Part shown: positions 1-4,592 of the stretch, in pieces
Layout of the letters: every line of letters starts with the position of its first letter
Numbering within the stretch: position 1 is the stretch's first letter
Source of the DNA: an uncultured Collinsella sp.
GTDB taxonomy: Bacteria; Actinomycetota; Coriobacteriia; Coriobacteriales; Coriobacteriaceae
Assembly (NCBI GenBank): GCA_900754385.1
Contig: CAAECP010000181.1
Coordinates: 1-6,566 of the forward strand
Direction of reading: 5' to 3'
Length of the DNA: 6,566 nt
Position numbers and translations under genes: made by a program
The notes under the pieces: generated by a model
Database searches by the model: none
What the model saw: the letters and a program-made list of their open reading frames with translations, nothing else
Told to the model about the DNA's origin: nothing

Positions 1-344
1 AGCGTGCCGCAGACGGTCGTCGTGTTCTTCTCGCCAAAACGCTTGGCAATCTCTCGCGACAGCTTGTAGGTCTGACCCTTGGTCTTGGGGTTTTCCATGC
101 CGTCGCTCATCACGAAGCCCATGATGGCCACGGCGCCCGAGATAGCGCCGCAGGTTTCGGTCATGCCGCCCATGCCGGCGCCAAAGCCCTCGGTGAGGGT
201 AAAGGCGACCTGGGGGTCGAGCCCGACGGCGGGCGCGAGCGTGCAGGCGACGGCCTGGGCGCAGTTAAAGCCACGGGCGTGGTATTCGGCAGCCTGAGCC
301 TGGCAGGCGGTGATGTCGAGCTGGGCTGTATCGATTTGCTTCAT
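1..344 (-). CDS. C_GCAxxG_C_C family redox-type protein, N-terminal 114 residues (3' end off window)
   Basis: This is the first 114 residues of a small cysteine-rich protein of the C_GCAxxG_C_C family (Pfam PF09719); the rest runs off the left edge. The family is widespread in anaerobes, has no settled biochemical role, and is thought to be redox-active because of its conserved cysteines; some members are selenoproteins. Visible marks are FNCAQAV (residues 26-32, Cys28), a glycine-rich GFGAGMGGM (53-61), ETCGAISGAVAIMG (63-76, Cys65) and the beginning of the last cysteine block, VCGT (Cys112). Cys14 and Cys34 are also present. No signal peptide or membrane segment is visible, so it is probably cytoplasmic. 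The ATG is supported by an AAGGAG ribosome-binding site at 351-356, six bases upstream. It is transcribed divergently from the metY-type gene. Family assignment is secure; the in vivo substrate is unknown. Confidence 0.88.
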   Translation of the reverse strand, partial: MKQIDTAQLDITACQAQAAEYHARGFNCAQAVACTLAPAVGLDPQVAFTLTEGFGAGMGGMTETCGAISGAVAIMGFVMSDGMENPKTKGQTYKLSREIAKRFGEKNTTTVCGT

Positions 345-356
345 TGTTGTCTCCTT

Positions 357-389
357 GGTCACGGTGTACCCGCCTATGGTACCCGTGCC
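357..389 (-). promoter_or_regulatory. Bulged hairpin directly upstream of the C_GCAxxG gene's Shine-Dalgarno
   Basis: A 33-nt inverted repeat gives 12 Watson-Crick pairs: 357-358 with 388-389, 360-364 with 383-387, and 366-370 with 378-382. Single T bulges sit at 359 and 365, with a 7-nt loop at 371-377. It ends exactly where the AAGGAG ribosome-binding site (351-356) begins on the minus strand, so it would lie in the mRNA leader. It has no T tract and is not a terminator. It could be an RNA control element or a DNA operator with a GTACC half-site; the sequence cannot decide. Confidence 0.5.
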
Positions 390-399
390 GGTGCATGTA

Positions 400-427
400 A
401 TCATCGAGAGCTTCATGTATGCCTCAA
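400..427 (-). promoter_or_regulatory. Tentative sigma-70-type promoter for the C_GCAxxG gene
   Basis: Read on the minus strand, TTGAGG (422-427) and GATGAT (400-405) are separated by 16 bases and each matches four of six consensus positions. It would give a leader of roughly 50 nt containing the hairpin at 357-389. The match is weak; the location is the main support. Confidence 0.2.
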
Positions 428-494
428 TTTTATCTATCGAGCAAATGCCTAAGGCTTGAGATAAATACCCCTGATCAATTTGTCCCATAACCTA

Positions 495-568
495 CCTTGG
501 GGATGGGTTGAGAGGGGTGCGGGGTAGCGGTATCGTGAACCGAATAAAACGTAACCCAGGCAAGGGAG
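495..568 (+). promoter_or_regulatory. Possible structured leader of metY that sequesters the ribosome-binding site
   Basis: CCTTG (495-499) can pair with CAAGG (561-565), and TGGGTT (504-509) with AACCCA (553-558). This makes an 11-bp stem with a small internal loop (500-503 against 559-560) enclosing about 43 nt. A short hairpin, CGGT (528-531) with ACCG (539-542), sits in the enclosed loop. The right arm includes most of the AAGGGAG Shine-Dalgarno (562-568) of the metY-type gene, so the fold would hide it. I recognise no SAM, SAH or T-box consensus here. The stems are short and could be chance. Confidence 0.3.
499..524 (+). other. G-quadruplex-type motif in the metY leader
   Basis: Four runs of at least three G occur at 499-502, 505-507, 514-517 and 521-524, with loops of 2, 6 and 3 nt, which fits the usual G3+N1-7 pattern. 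They are on the coding strand upstream of metY and overlap the TGGGTT arm of the stem described at 495-568, so the two structures could not form together. Pattern match only; folding is not shown. Confidence 0.35.
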
Positions 569-574
569 CTAGAT

Positions 575-1858
575 ATGAGCGAGCAGACCATCGGTACTAC
601 ATGTGTTCAGGGCGGCTATCACCCGGGAGATGCCGAGCCGCGCCAGGTGCCCATCTACCAGTCCACCACGTGGAAGTACGACACGTCCGAGCACATGGGC
701 AAGCTGTTTGACCTGGAGGAGTCGGGCTATTTCTACAGCCGTCTGCAGAACCCCACGTGCGATCTGGTTGCCGCCAAGATCTGCGAGATGGAGGGAGGCG
801 CTGCCGCGATGCTCACGAGCTCGGGCATGGCTGCGAACTTCCTCGCGATCTTTAACGTGGCCGGTGCCGGCGATCATGTGGTCGCGAGCTCTGCCATCTA
901 TGGCGGCACGTACAACTTGCTCGCCCACACCATGGGCCGTATGGGGCTGACCTGCACGTTCGTTGCCCCCGACTGCACTGATGAAGAGCTCGAGGCAGCC
1001 TTTGAGCCCAATACCAAGCTCGTCTTTGGCGAGACGATCGCCAATCCCGCCCTTGCCGTGCTCGATATTGAGCGCTTTGCCAAGGCTGCGCATGACCACG
1101 GCGTGCCGCTGATGGTCGATAACACCTTCCCGACGCCCGTGATGTGCCGTCCCTTTGAATGGGGCGCCGACATCGTTACGCACTCCACTACCAAGTACAT
1201 GGATGGACATGCTGCCTATCTGGGCGGCGTGATCGTTGACCATGGCCAGTTTGACTGGATGGCCCATGCGGACAAGTTCCCGGGTCTCACCACGCCCGAC
1301 GAGAGCTACCACGGCGTGACCTATGCCGAGAAGTTCGGTCGCGAGGGCGCCTTCATTACCAAGGCTACCGCGCAGCTCATGCGCGATCTTGGTCCTATGC
1401 AGAACCCGCAGGCGGCGTTTTTCTTGAACAGCTCGCTCGAGAGCCTGCATGTGCGCATGCCGCGTCATTGCGAGAACGGCCTGGCCGTTGCCAAGTTCCT
1501 GCAGAGTCATCCCAAGGTGCGCTTCGTGAGCTATCCGGGCCTGGAGGGCGACAAGTACTATGACCTGGCTCAGAAGTACATGCCCAACGGCACCTGCGGC
1601 GTTGTGAGCTTTGGCTTTAACGGTGGTCGCGCGGCGGCCGAGACCTTTATGAAGAGCCTCAAGCTCGCCCAGATCGCCACGCACGTGGCCGACGCCCGCA
1701 CTTGCTGCCTGCATCCTGCTAACGCCACGCATCGCCAGATGAACGATGAGGAGCTCATCGCCTGTGGCATCTCCGCCGACATGGTGCGCCTGTCGTGCGG
1801 CCTCGAGGACACGGCCGATCTGATTGCCGACCTTGAGCAGGCGCTCGAGCAGTGCTAG
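575..1858 (+). CDS. metY: O-acetylhomoserine aminocarboxypropyltransferase (homocysteine synthase), PLP-dependent Cys/Met metabolism family
   Basis: A 427-residue, full-length member of the Cys/Met metabolism PLP enzymes (PF01053). By length and C-terminal signature it fits the MetY branch, cytosolic enzymes that make homocysteine from O-acetylhomoserine and sulfide. Seen: FYSRLQNPT (53-61) with the Tyr54/Arg56 pair that contacts the PLP phosphate of the neighbouring subunit; SSGMAA (82-87); the stacking Tyr109 in IYGG; the cofactor aspartate Asp182 in VDNTF; the Schiff-base lysine Lys207 in HSTTKY; HPANATH (380-386); and Arg405 in VRLSCGLED for the substrate carboxylate. The position that is Cys116 in methionine gamma-lyases is Gly here (after Tyr109), which argues for MetY over a lyase. 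The canonical GGHG after the lysine is DGHAA. The start has AAGGGAG at 562-568. A terminator follows at 1926. Methionine gamma-lyase activity cannot be excluded. Confidence 0.85.
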   Translation: MSEQTIGTTCVQGGYHPGDAEPRQVPIYQSTTWKYDTSEHMGKLFDLEESGYFYSRLQNPTCDLVAAKICEMEGGAAAMLTSSGMAANFLAIFNVAGAGDHVVASSAIYGGTYNLLAHTMGRMGLTCTFVAPDCTDEELEAAFEPNTKLVFGETIANPALAVLDIERFAKAAHDHGVPLMVDNTFPTPVMCRPFEWGADIVTHSTTKYMDGHAAYLGGVIVDHGQFDWMAHADKFPGLTTPDESYHGVTYAEKFGREGAFITKATAQLMRDLGPMQNPQAAFFLNSSLESLHVRMPRHCENGLAVAKFLQSHPKVRFVSYPGLEGDKYYDLAQKYMPNGTCGVVSFGFNGGRAAAETFMKSLKLAQIATHVADARTCCLHPANATHRQMNDEELIACGISADMVRLSCGLEDTADLIADLEQALEQC

Positions 1859-1861
1859 GCT
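1833..1861 (+). promoter_or_regulatory. Tentative promoter overlapping the end of metY, for the transporter
   Basis: TTGAGC (1833-1838), a 17-base spacer and an extended -10 TGcTAGGCT (TG at 1853-1854, hexamer 1856-1861) lie across the metY stop codon. If real, it would start a leader near 1868 that runs through the terminator at 1926-1973 before reaching the transporter gene. The hexamers match only four and three of six consensus positions. Confidence 0.18.
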
Positions 1862-1925
1862 AGCGTTCGCACAAGGCGCCGATGCTGGCGAAAGCTTCGG
1901 CGACCTTTCGTTCCGATTCCGTAGG

Positions 1926-1973
1926 CGGGACCCCAATCGCAACTGTTTGCAGGCGATCGGGGTCCCGTTTTTT
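1926..1973 (+). terminator. Strong intrinsic terminator between metY and the MFS gene
   Basis: CGGGACCCCAATCGC (1926-1940) pairs with 1953-1967 over 15 positions with one A-C mismatch. CTG (1943-1945) and CAG (1950-1952) extend the stem, closing a TTTG loop, and six T residues follow (1968-1973). It would end metY transcription, but it is also only 15 nt before the transporter's ribosome-binding site, so it may act as a leader attenuator for that gene. A weaker stem, 1862-1870 with 1888-1896 (one mismatch), lies upstream and competes with CGCCGA/TCGGCG (1877-1882 with 1897-1902). Confidence 0.88.
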
Positions 1974-1999
1974 GTGTTGCGCCACTCGAAAGGATGGAT

Positions 2000-3304
2000 A
2001 TGGAGAAAACTGCAGAGCAGCTGCGCCGCGAGCACATTGCCCTTGAGGGCGACACCCATGGCAAGAACAAATGGGCGATTCTGTTTACCGTGCTCATCAT
2101 GACGTTTATGTCGTGTCTGGATTCGACCGTCGTGACCGTGGCGCTGCCTGTGATGCAAAAGGAGCTTGGCGTGGGCCTCGATCGCATTCAGCTGGTGAGC
2201 TCGGTGTATCTGCTTGCGACGTGCGTGGCTATGTTGCCGTTTGGCCGTCTGGGCGACGTGCGCGGCAAGGTGGGCGTTTTCCAGCTGGGCGTCATCGTCT
2301 TTACGGTCGGCTCGCTGCTTTGCGGCCTTTCGGCCTCGCTCGAGGTTCTTATCCTGGCACGCATCGTTCAGGGCGTCGGTTGCGCGGCGGCCATGGCCAA
2401 CAACATGGGTATCATCACCGAGTCGTTTCCAGCGCGCGAACGAGGCCGTGCTATGGGCATTCTTGCGACTTTCGTGGCCCTCGGCATGATGTGTGGCCCC
2501 GTGCTCGGCGGTATGCTGGTGGCAAGCTTTCCTTGGGAGAGCATCTTCCTCATTAACCTGCCCATTGGCGTCATCTCGTTTATCGTGGGTCTCTACACGC
2601 TGCCGCATGTTAAGCCGGAGGCCGGCGAGCGCCCCATGTCCCTTGCCGAGGCCGCGCGTCGCTGCTTTGCTAATTCGGCCTTCACCATCAACCTTGCCTG
2701 TATGCTCATTGTGTTTGTTGGCATCGGCGCATCCGAGTTTATTCTGCCGTTCTATTTTCAGGACGCCCACGGCTTTGGTTCCGACATCTCGGGCCTGCTC
2801 TTTTTGGCGCTGCCGATGGTGAATGCCTTTATCGGCCCTCTTTCGGGTACGGTTTCGGACCGTGTTGGCTGCGAGGGCCCCACGGCGGTCGGCCTGGGAG
2901 TGTACGTGTGCGGTCTTTTTGCGGTAAGCACACTCGACGAGCACTCTTCCATCCCTGTGATCGTGTGCTGTGCCGCGTTTATGTCGTGCGGTACGTCGAT
3001 TTTCCAGAGCCCCAATAACTCGCTGTATATGGGCTCGGCTCCGCGCGAGGCGCTCGGCTTTGCGGGCAGCTTGGGCAGTTTGGCGCGCTACGCCGGCATG
3101 GCACTCGGCATTACGGTAGCATCGAATATCTTGTATGGGCAGATGAGTGTGGCGATGGGCGAGGCCGTGACCAGTTTTGTTGCAGGACGTCCGGATGTGT
3201 TCCTGTTCGGCTTTCGCTCGGTGTTCTACGTGCTCATGGCTGTGGCCGCTGTGGGCTTTGCGCTCGCTATGGTGCGTTTGGTGAGGATGCGCGCCCGCCA
3301 TTAG
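2000..3304 (+). CDS. MFS transporter, EmrB/QacA (DHA2)-like drug efflux type with 12 predicted helices
   Basis: A 434-residue inner-membrane protein of the major facilitator superfamily (PF07690), probably a proton-driven exporter of small molecules or drugs; the substrate cannot be read from sequence. Helix 1 ends in LDSTVVTVALP (40-50), the signature with a membrane-embedded Asp typical of EmrB/QacA proteins. Motif A follows as GRLGDVRGK (82-90), and antiporter motif C as GPVLGGML (166-173) in helix 5. I count about 12 hydrophobic segments, roughly at 24-45, 64-82, 91-110, 115-135, 150-175, 181-203, 226-251, 262-283, 293-311, 317-336, 352-378 and 401-425. DHA2 proteins usually have 14; the extra central pair is missing. 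The start at 2000 is preferred over an in-frame ATG at 1994 because AAAGGA (1989-1994) is five bases before it and overlaps the earlier ATG. The terminator at 1926-1973 leaves no room for a promoter in front. Confidence 0.87.
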   Translation: MEKTAEQLRREHIALEGDTHGKNKWAILFTVLIMTFMSCLDSTVVTVALPVMQKELGVGLDRIQLVSSVYLLATCVAMLPFGRLGDVRGKVGVFQLGVIVFTVGSLLCGLSASLEVLILARIVQGVGCAAAMANNMGIITESFPARERGRAMGILATFVALGMMCGPVLGGMLVASFPWESIFLINLPIGVISFIVGLYTLPHVKPEAGERPMSLAEAARRCFANSAFTINLACMLIVFVGIGASEFILPFYFQDAHGFGSDISGLLFLALPMVNAFIGPLSGTVSDRVGCEGPTAVGLGVYVCGLFAVSTLDEHSSIPVIVCCAAFMSCGTSIFQSPNNSLYMGSAPREALGFAGSLGSLARYAGMALGITVASNILYGQMSVAMGEAVTSFVAGRPDVFLFGFRSVFYVLMAVAAVGFALAMVRLVRMRARH

Positions 3305-3310
3305 CTTGTG

Positions 3311-3326
3311 GTGGCAGGCTTGCCAC
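3311..3326 (+). other. Short hairpin after the MFS gene
   Basis: GTGGCA (3311-3316) and TGCCAC (3321-3326) pair perfectly around a GGCT loop, seven bases after the transporter stop codon. No T run follows, so it is a poor intrinsic terminator; it may mark the 3' end or be chance. The rest of the gap to xpt is G-rich (runs at 3378-3381, 3383-3385 and 3387-3391) and contains no gene. Confidence 0.25.
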
Positions 3327-3399
3327 GAATCGGGCCTATCTACTGGTCTTGCAGCTTTATGGTGCGATGCGGCTTGTGGGGCGGGCGGGGGTCGGTCCG

Positions 3400-3418
3400 T
3401 GGTAGACTATCGAACAAC
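3400..3418 (+). promoter_or_regulatory. Candidate extended -10 promoter of xpt with a PurBox-like sequence
   Basis: TGGTAGACT (3400-3408) is an extended -10 (TG, one base, TAGACT with four of six matches) and no good -35 hexamer precedes it. Transcription would begin near 3415, leaving a leader of about 50 nt. The overlapping 3406-3418 matches 10 of 13 positions of the PurBox pattern AWWWCCGAACWWT as I recall it from Bacillus and Lactococcus purine genes, including the CGAAC core. Only one copy is seen, whereas Bacillus PurR sites are paired. Confidence 0.28.
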
Positions 3419-3430
3419 GTTTATTAATCG

Positions 3431-3448
3431 CGCGGTATCGTTGCCGCG
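3431..3448 (+). promoter_or_regulatory. Hairpin abutting the xpt ribosome-binding site
   Basis: CGCGGTA (3431-3437) pairs with TGCCGCG (3442-3448) with one G-U pair and a TCGT loop. The stem ends two bases before AAGGGG (3451-3456), the Shine-Dalgarno of xpt. It does not resemble a purine riboswitch aptamer, the usual control of xpt in Bacillota. CGTTG (3439-3443) could instead pair with CAACG (3415-3419), which would break this hairpin. Confidence 0.35.
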
Positions 3449-3463
3449 AGAAGGGGTTGCGCC

Positions 3464-4042
3464 ATGCAGGAGCTTGAGGATCGTATTCGCCATGACGGCA
3501 TCGTAAAGGCCGGTAACGTCCTTAAGGTTGATGCCTTCCTCAACCACCAGTGCGACGTTGAGCTGTTCGACCACATGGGTGCCGAGTGGGCCCGTCTGTT
3601 CGAGGGTGTCGAGATCAACAAGATCCTGACGATCGAGGCTTCGGGCATTGGCATGGCTTGCATCGCAGCTCAGCATTTTGGCGGCGTGCCGGTAGTCTTT
3701 GCCAAGAAGGCACAGTCCATCAACCTTGACGGCGAGCAGTATGCCACGACCATCTACTCCTTTACCAAGCAGAAGGAGTACCCGGTCATCGTTGGCAAGC
3801 GCTTCCTGTCCGAGGGCGACAAGGTTCTGATCATCGACGACTTCCTGGCCAACGGCTGCGCGCTTGAGGGCCTTATTAAGATCTGCGAGGCTGCGGGCGC
3901 CGAGGTTGCCGGCATTGGCATCGCCGTGGAGAAGGGCTTCCAGGGCGGTGGCGATAAGCTCCGCGAGCGCGGCTTCCGCGTTGAGAGCCTGGCCCGTATC
4001 GCCGAAATGGACTGCGAGAACGGCGAGATCACCTTCGCCTAA
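3464..4042 (+). CDS. xpt: Xanthine phosphoribosyltransferase
   Basis: A 192-residue cytosolic type I phosphoribosyltransferase (PF00156) that converts xanthine, and less well guanine, plus PRPP to XMP or GMP for purine salvage. It matches the Bacillus Xpt family along its whole length (usual length about 190-195): [10 protein letters not shown] (20-29), the TIEASGIG segment (56-63), VPVVFAKK (75-82), YSFTKQ (98-103), the PRPP-binding loop [13 protein letters not shown] (121-133) with its Asp-Asp pair, [12 protein letters not shown] (149-160) and the RVESLARI end (172-179). The ATG has AAGGGG seven bases upstream. The gene probably has its own promoter at 3400-3408 and is followed 27 bases after its stop by the terminator-like palindrome at 4070. 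The reverse strand is an unbroken reading frame through most of the gene, an effect of codon choice and not a second gene. Confidence 0.95.
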   Translation: MQELEDRIRHDGIVKAGNVLKVDAFLNHQCDVELFDHMGAEWARLFEGVEINKILTIEASGIGMACIAAQHFGGVPVVFAKKAQSINLDGEQYATTIYSFTKQKEYPVIVGKRFLSEGDKVLIIDDFLANGCALEGLIKICEAAGAEVAGIGIAVEKGFQGGGDKLRERGFRVESLARIAEMDCENGEITFA

Positions 4043-4069
4043 GCGCGCAACACAAGCGATTGGTATGCG

Positions 4070-4105
4070 ATGTGACAAAGGGACTGTCCCTTTGTCACAT
4101 TTTTT
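4070..4105 (+). terminator. Perfect 14-bp palindrome with T tract (GGGACTGT repeat family), 3' of xpt
   Basis: ATGTGACAAAGGGA (4070-4083) pairs perfectly with 4087-4100 around a CTG loop, and T4100-4105 follows, so it has the form of an intrinsic terminator for xpt. It is also a repeat: its left arm GTGACAAAGGGACTGT (4072-4087) is 14/16 identical to 4524-4539 in the second palindrome. GTATG occurs on both sides (4063-4067 and 4106-4110), a possible but easily accidental duplication. It stands only 6 nt from the ribosome-binding site of the next gene, so it may also serve as that gene's leader hairpin. Confidence 0.85.
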
Positions 4106-4125
4106 GTATGAGGGGAGGTGTTGAT

Positions 4126-4506
4126 ATGGATGAGAACAAGATGGGATGGCGCGAGTATGCGCGCTACGCCGAGAAGTCGGCCGAGGAGTTGGCGCGCGAT
4201 TGCGAGGTGCAGGTGTTTCGCGCGACGGGTCCGGGCGGACAAGGCGTCAACACGACGGACTCGGCGGTGCGCATGAAACATATCCCTTCGGGAATTACCG
4301 TGACGGCGCGCGAGAGCCGCAGCCAGTTCCAGAACCGTGCAAGCTGTCTGCGTAAGCTGAGGGCAGAGCTTGAGCGTCGTGGCCGTCCGCCGCGCCGACG
4401 CGTAAAGACCAAGGTGCCACAGCGATCGCGCCAGCGTAGGCTCAACGACAAACACTTCAACGCCATTAAAAAGGCCAACCGTCGTAAGCCGGGTAGTGAC
4501 GAATAG
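4126..4506 (+). CDS. Small GGQ-containing release-factor-like protein, probable stalled-ribosome rescue factor
   Basis: A 126-residue protein holding only the peptidyl-tRNA hydrolysing domain of class I release factors (RF-1 domain, PF00472). The core [19 protein letters not shown] spans 34-52 with the catalytic GGQ at 37-39, followed by IPSGITV (53-59) and SRSQFQNR (64-71). The stop-codon recognition domains of RF1/RF2 are absent, so it cannot read stop codons like them. From residue 72 on the protein is very basic (about 20 Arg/Lys in 72-121), like the ArfB (YaeJ) tail that enters the empty mRNA channel. By family it should release peptides from ribosomes stalled without a stop codon. The core looks closer to RF1/RF2 and to C12orf65-type proteins than to ArfB, and the usual His after GGQ is Gly. 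The start at 4126 has GGGGAGG at 4112-4118; the longer frame from 4060 would begin inside the xpt terminator region. Confidence 0.85.
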   Translation: MDENKMGWREYARYAEKSAEELARDCEVQVFRATGPGGQGVNTTDSAVRMKHIPSGITVTARESRSQFQNRASCLRKLRAELERRGRPPRRRVKTKVPQRSRQRRLNDKHFNAIKKANRRKPGSDE

Positions 4507-4516
4507 CCTCCTCATG

Positions 4517-4583
4517 AGTTGCGGTGAAATAGGGACTGTTTTGCGGCTTTAGCTGCATAAACAGTCCCTATTTCACCGCAACT
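4517..4583. repeat. Long palindromic element (25-bp perfect stem, 31 pairs in all) between convergent genes
   Basis: Positions 4517-4541 pair without error with 4559-4583. T4558 is then bulged, and 4542-4547 pairs with 4552-4557 (one G-U) to close a TTTA loop. It fills most of the 86 bases between the rescue factor and the kinase gene. Neither side has a T tract, so it is not a classical intrinsic terminator, though a hairpin this stable could still block RNA decay or transcription from both sides. The arm GTGAAATAGGGACTGT (4524-4539) is 14/16 identical to the palindrome at 4072-4087. I take both as one REP-like family; a mobilising transposase is not in the window. Confidence 0.85.
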
Positions 4584-4592
4584 TAGGTGGGG

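Noticed and set aside
345..574. SAM riboswitch or T-box upstream of metY
   Set aside because: No T-box specifier or AGGGTGGNACCGCG-like element and no SAM-I/II/III or SAH core sequence could be recognised by eye.
1882..2046. A 54-codon frame with a weak AAGG upstream, spanning the terminator and the start of the MFS gene, as a possible leader peptide
   Set aside because: It runs through the terminator stem and into the transporter gene, has no recognisable peptide signature, and the SD match is poor; not supported beyond chance.
569..3301. A 910-codon open reading frame on the minus strand across metY, the terminator and the MFS gene
   Set aside because: It is in exact register with both sense genes, so its stop codons would correspond to sense TTA, CTA and TCA, which these genes avoid. 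Its product is an implausible His/Ala/Arg-rich chain, it crosses a terminator, and it has no family motifs. It is a codon-usage shadow.
3378..3395. G-rich tract before xpt as a second G-quadruplex
   Set aside because: Only three runs of three or more G; the fourth run is GG, so it fails the standard pattern.
3407..4078. A 223-codon minus-strand frame opposite xpt
   Set aside because: Same codon-register effect over a clearly recognisable xpt gene; no ribosome-binding site or motif supports it.
4060..4125. Upstream ATG extending the rescue factor by 22 residues
   Set aside because: The extension would be encoded by the palindromic hairpin itself and lacks an SD, whereas the ATG at 4126 has a strong one at correct spacing.
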